From Corynebacterium sp. (GTDB lineage: Bacteria > Actinomycetota > Actinomycetes > Mycobacteriales > Mycobacteriaceae): DNA of 13,588 nucleotides. The translations under genes were made by a program, and so were the position numbers. The stretch lies in NCBI RefSeq assembly GCF_030826625.1, contig NZ_JAPJNQ010000005.1, positions 42,412 through 55,999 of the forward strand, written 5' to 3'. Under the pieces are notes generated by a model, which saw only the letters and a list, made by a program, of their open reading frames with translations, had not been told where the DNA came from and did not search any database. Position 1 is the first letter of the stretch; every line of letters begins with the position of its first letter. This document shows positions 13,102 to 13,588 of this stretch, piece after piece.

Positions 13102-13310
13102 TTAGGATGACTTTATCCAATGTTCAACTGATACATCATCGTGGCTCGCTCCCCTTGTGAGTCAACATACATTACAGGGAATGACGATACCCACATCACA
13201 CTTTAAGGGCAAGCCCGCAATTGGTCTCTAACCACGACACACCCGCCAGCTAGCTAGTAATCCAGCTAAGCCAACAGGCCACAAACAACGGGAATGGCCA
13301 AACAAGACGA
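13102..13310. other. Non-coding gap between the MFS gene and the rRNA methyltransferase
   Basis: About 210 nt before the terminator hairpin, with no open frame I trust on either strand and no tRNA-like structure. It contains the presumed promoter of the MFS gene and the short repeat CTAGCTAGTAATCCAGCTAAG, which is not obviously functional. Confidence 0.4.
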
Positions 13311-13331
13311 GGCGGCAACAAGCCTGCCGCC
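13311..13331 (-). terminator. Terminator of the rRNA methyltransferase gene
   Basis: GGCGGCA (13311-13317) pairs with TGCCGCC (13325-13331) across a 7-nt loop. On the minus strand the stem is followed by TCGTCTTGTTTGG, moderately U-rich, and lies about 30 nt after the methyltransferase stop, as expected for an intrinsic terminator. Confidence 0.65.
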
Positions 13332-13361
13332 CCTGCCAAAACAGACTAAAAAGCAGACTAA

Positions 13362-13588
13362 CTAGCCGACGCGGCGCTGACGCGCGAACTCACTCAAGAC
13401 CGCACCGGCTGCCACCGAGGCGTTCAGTGATTCCACCCACCCGACGGTCGGAATAGACATCAACACATCACAGTTTTCGCGAACCAATCGCGAAATGCCC
13501 TTGCCTTCCGAGCCAACAACAATAACCACGGGATCTGTGCCGCCGTCGTAGGTATCCAGAGTGTGCTCTCCGCCAGCTTCCAGCCCAA
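13362..13588 (-). CDS. rlmB: 23S rRNA (guanosine-2'-O)-methyltransferase RlmB/TrmH family, C-terminal part
   Basis: The last 74 residues of a SPOUT methyltransferase; the N-terminal part is beyond the right edge. The SAM-binding trefoil knot motifs are clear: PVVIVVGSEGKGISRLVRENCD (motif 2), then LMSIPTVGWVESLNASVAAGAVLSEFARQR (motif 3). Members transfer a methyl group from SAM to the 2'-OH of a ribose in 23S rRNA (G2251 for RlmB); a tRNA target is possible from this fragment alone. The stop TAG is at 13364-13362. In corynebacteria this gene usually follows cysS, which would lie further right. MGRIESLN-like wording is replaced by VGWVESLN, a minor variation. Confidence 0.9.
   Translation of the reverse strand, partial: GLEAGGEHTLDTYDGGTDPVVIVVGSEGKGISRLVRENCDVLMSIPTVGWVESLNASVAAGAVLSEFARQRRVG

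Noticed and set aside
13102..13310. Possible tRNA or small gene in the gap before rlmB
   Set aside because: No T-arm GTTC-A sequence, no cloverleaf pairing and no open frame with a ribosome site were found.
1..13588. CRISPR arrays, insertion sequences, transposases and attachment sites
   Set aside because: No regularly spaced repeats of 20-40 bp, no transposase-like frame and no flanking duplications around the low-GC genes were seen by eye.

Overview
The window looks like a Corynebacterium chromosome segment. The evidence is the gene order otsA – small lipoprotein – otsB – LacI regulator – zinc ABC transporter – DoxX – rtcB – 23S rRNA methyltransferase, which resembles the C. glutamicum otsA–ipsA–znu neighbourhood as I remember it. 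OtsA is clearly corynebacterial, core-gene GC is around 60%, and many genes appear leaderless (a TANNNT -10 element 5-8 nt before the start codon and no Shine-Dalgarno).

Layout. Positions 1-99 hold the Lys-rich C-terminus of an unidentified protein. Positions 121-2974 (+) hold the OtsA-OtsB trehalose route, with a META-like lipoprotein gene between the two enzymes; the locus ends in two adjacent hairpins. Next come a 96-residue His-rich tandem-repeat protein (-) and a zinc-dependent alcohol dehydrogenase (-). A lower-GC two-gene cassette of unknown function (4598-5570, -) follows, then the LacI-family regulator ipsA (-). The zinc ABC transporter znuA-znuC-znuB (+, 6933-9577) is transcribed divergently from ipsA. 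It faces a DoxX-family membrane protein with a disordered Asn/Gln-rich tail (-). The window closes with rtcB (-), a lower-GC MFS transporter (-) and the 3' end of an RlmB/TrmH rRNA methyltransferase (-).

How it fits together. The most informative signal is a 19-bp sequence, TTTTCA(G/C)TACATTTTCA(T/A)T, in front of both the His-rich protein gene and the divergent znuACB operon, over or beside their predicted promoters. A further copy of its TTAATGAAAATG half lies inverted nearby. This argues for co-regulation by a zinc-sensing Fur-family repressor (Zur) and makes the His-rich protein a candidate zinc store or chaperone that works with the importer. OtsA/OtsB make trehalose, and IpsA is known in C. 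glutamicum as the regulator of inositol-derived lipid formation, so the left half concerns cell-envelope carbohydrates and zinc. The cassette at 4598-5570 and the MFS gene differ in base composition from the rest and look acquired.
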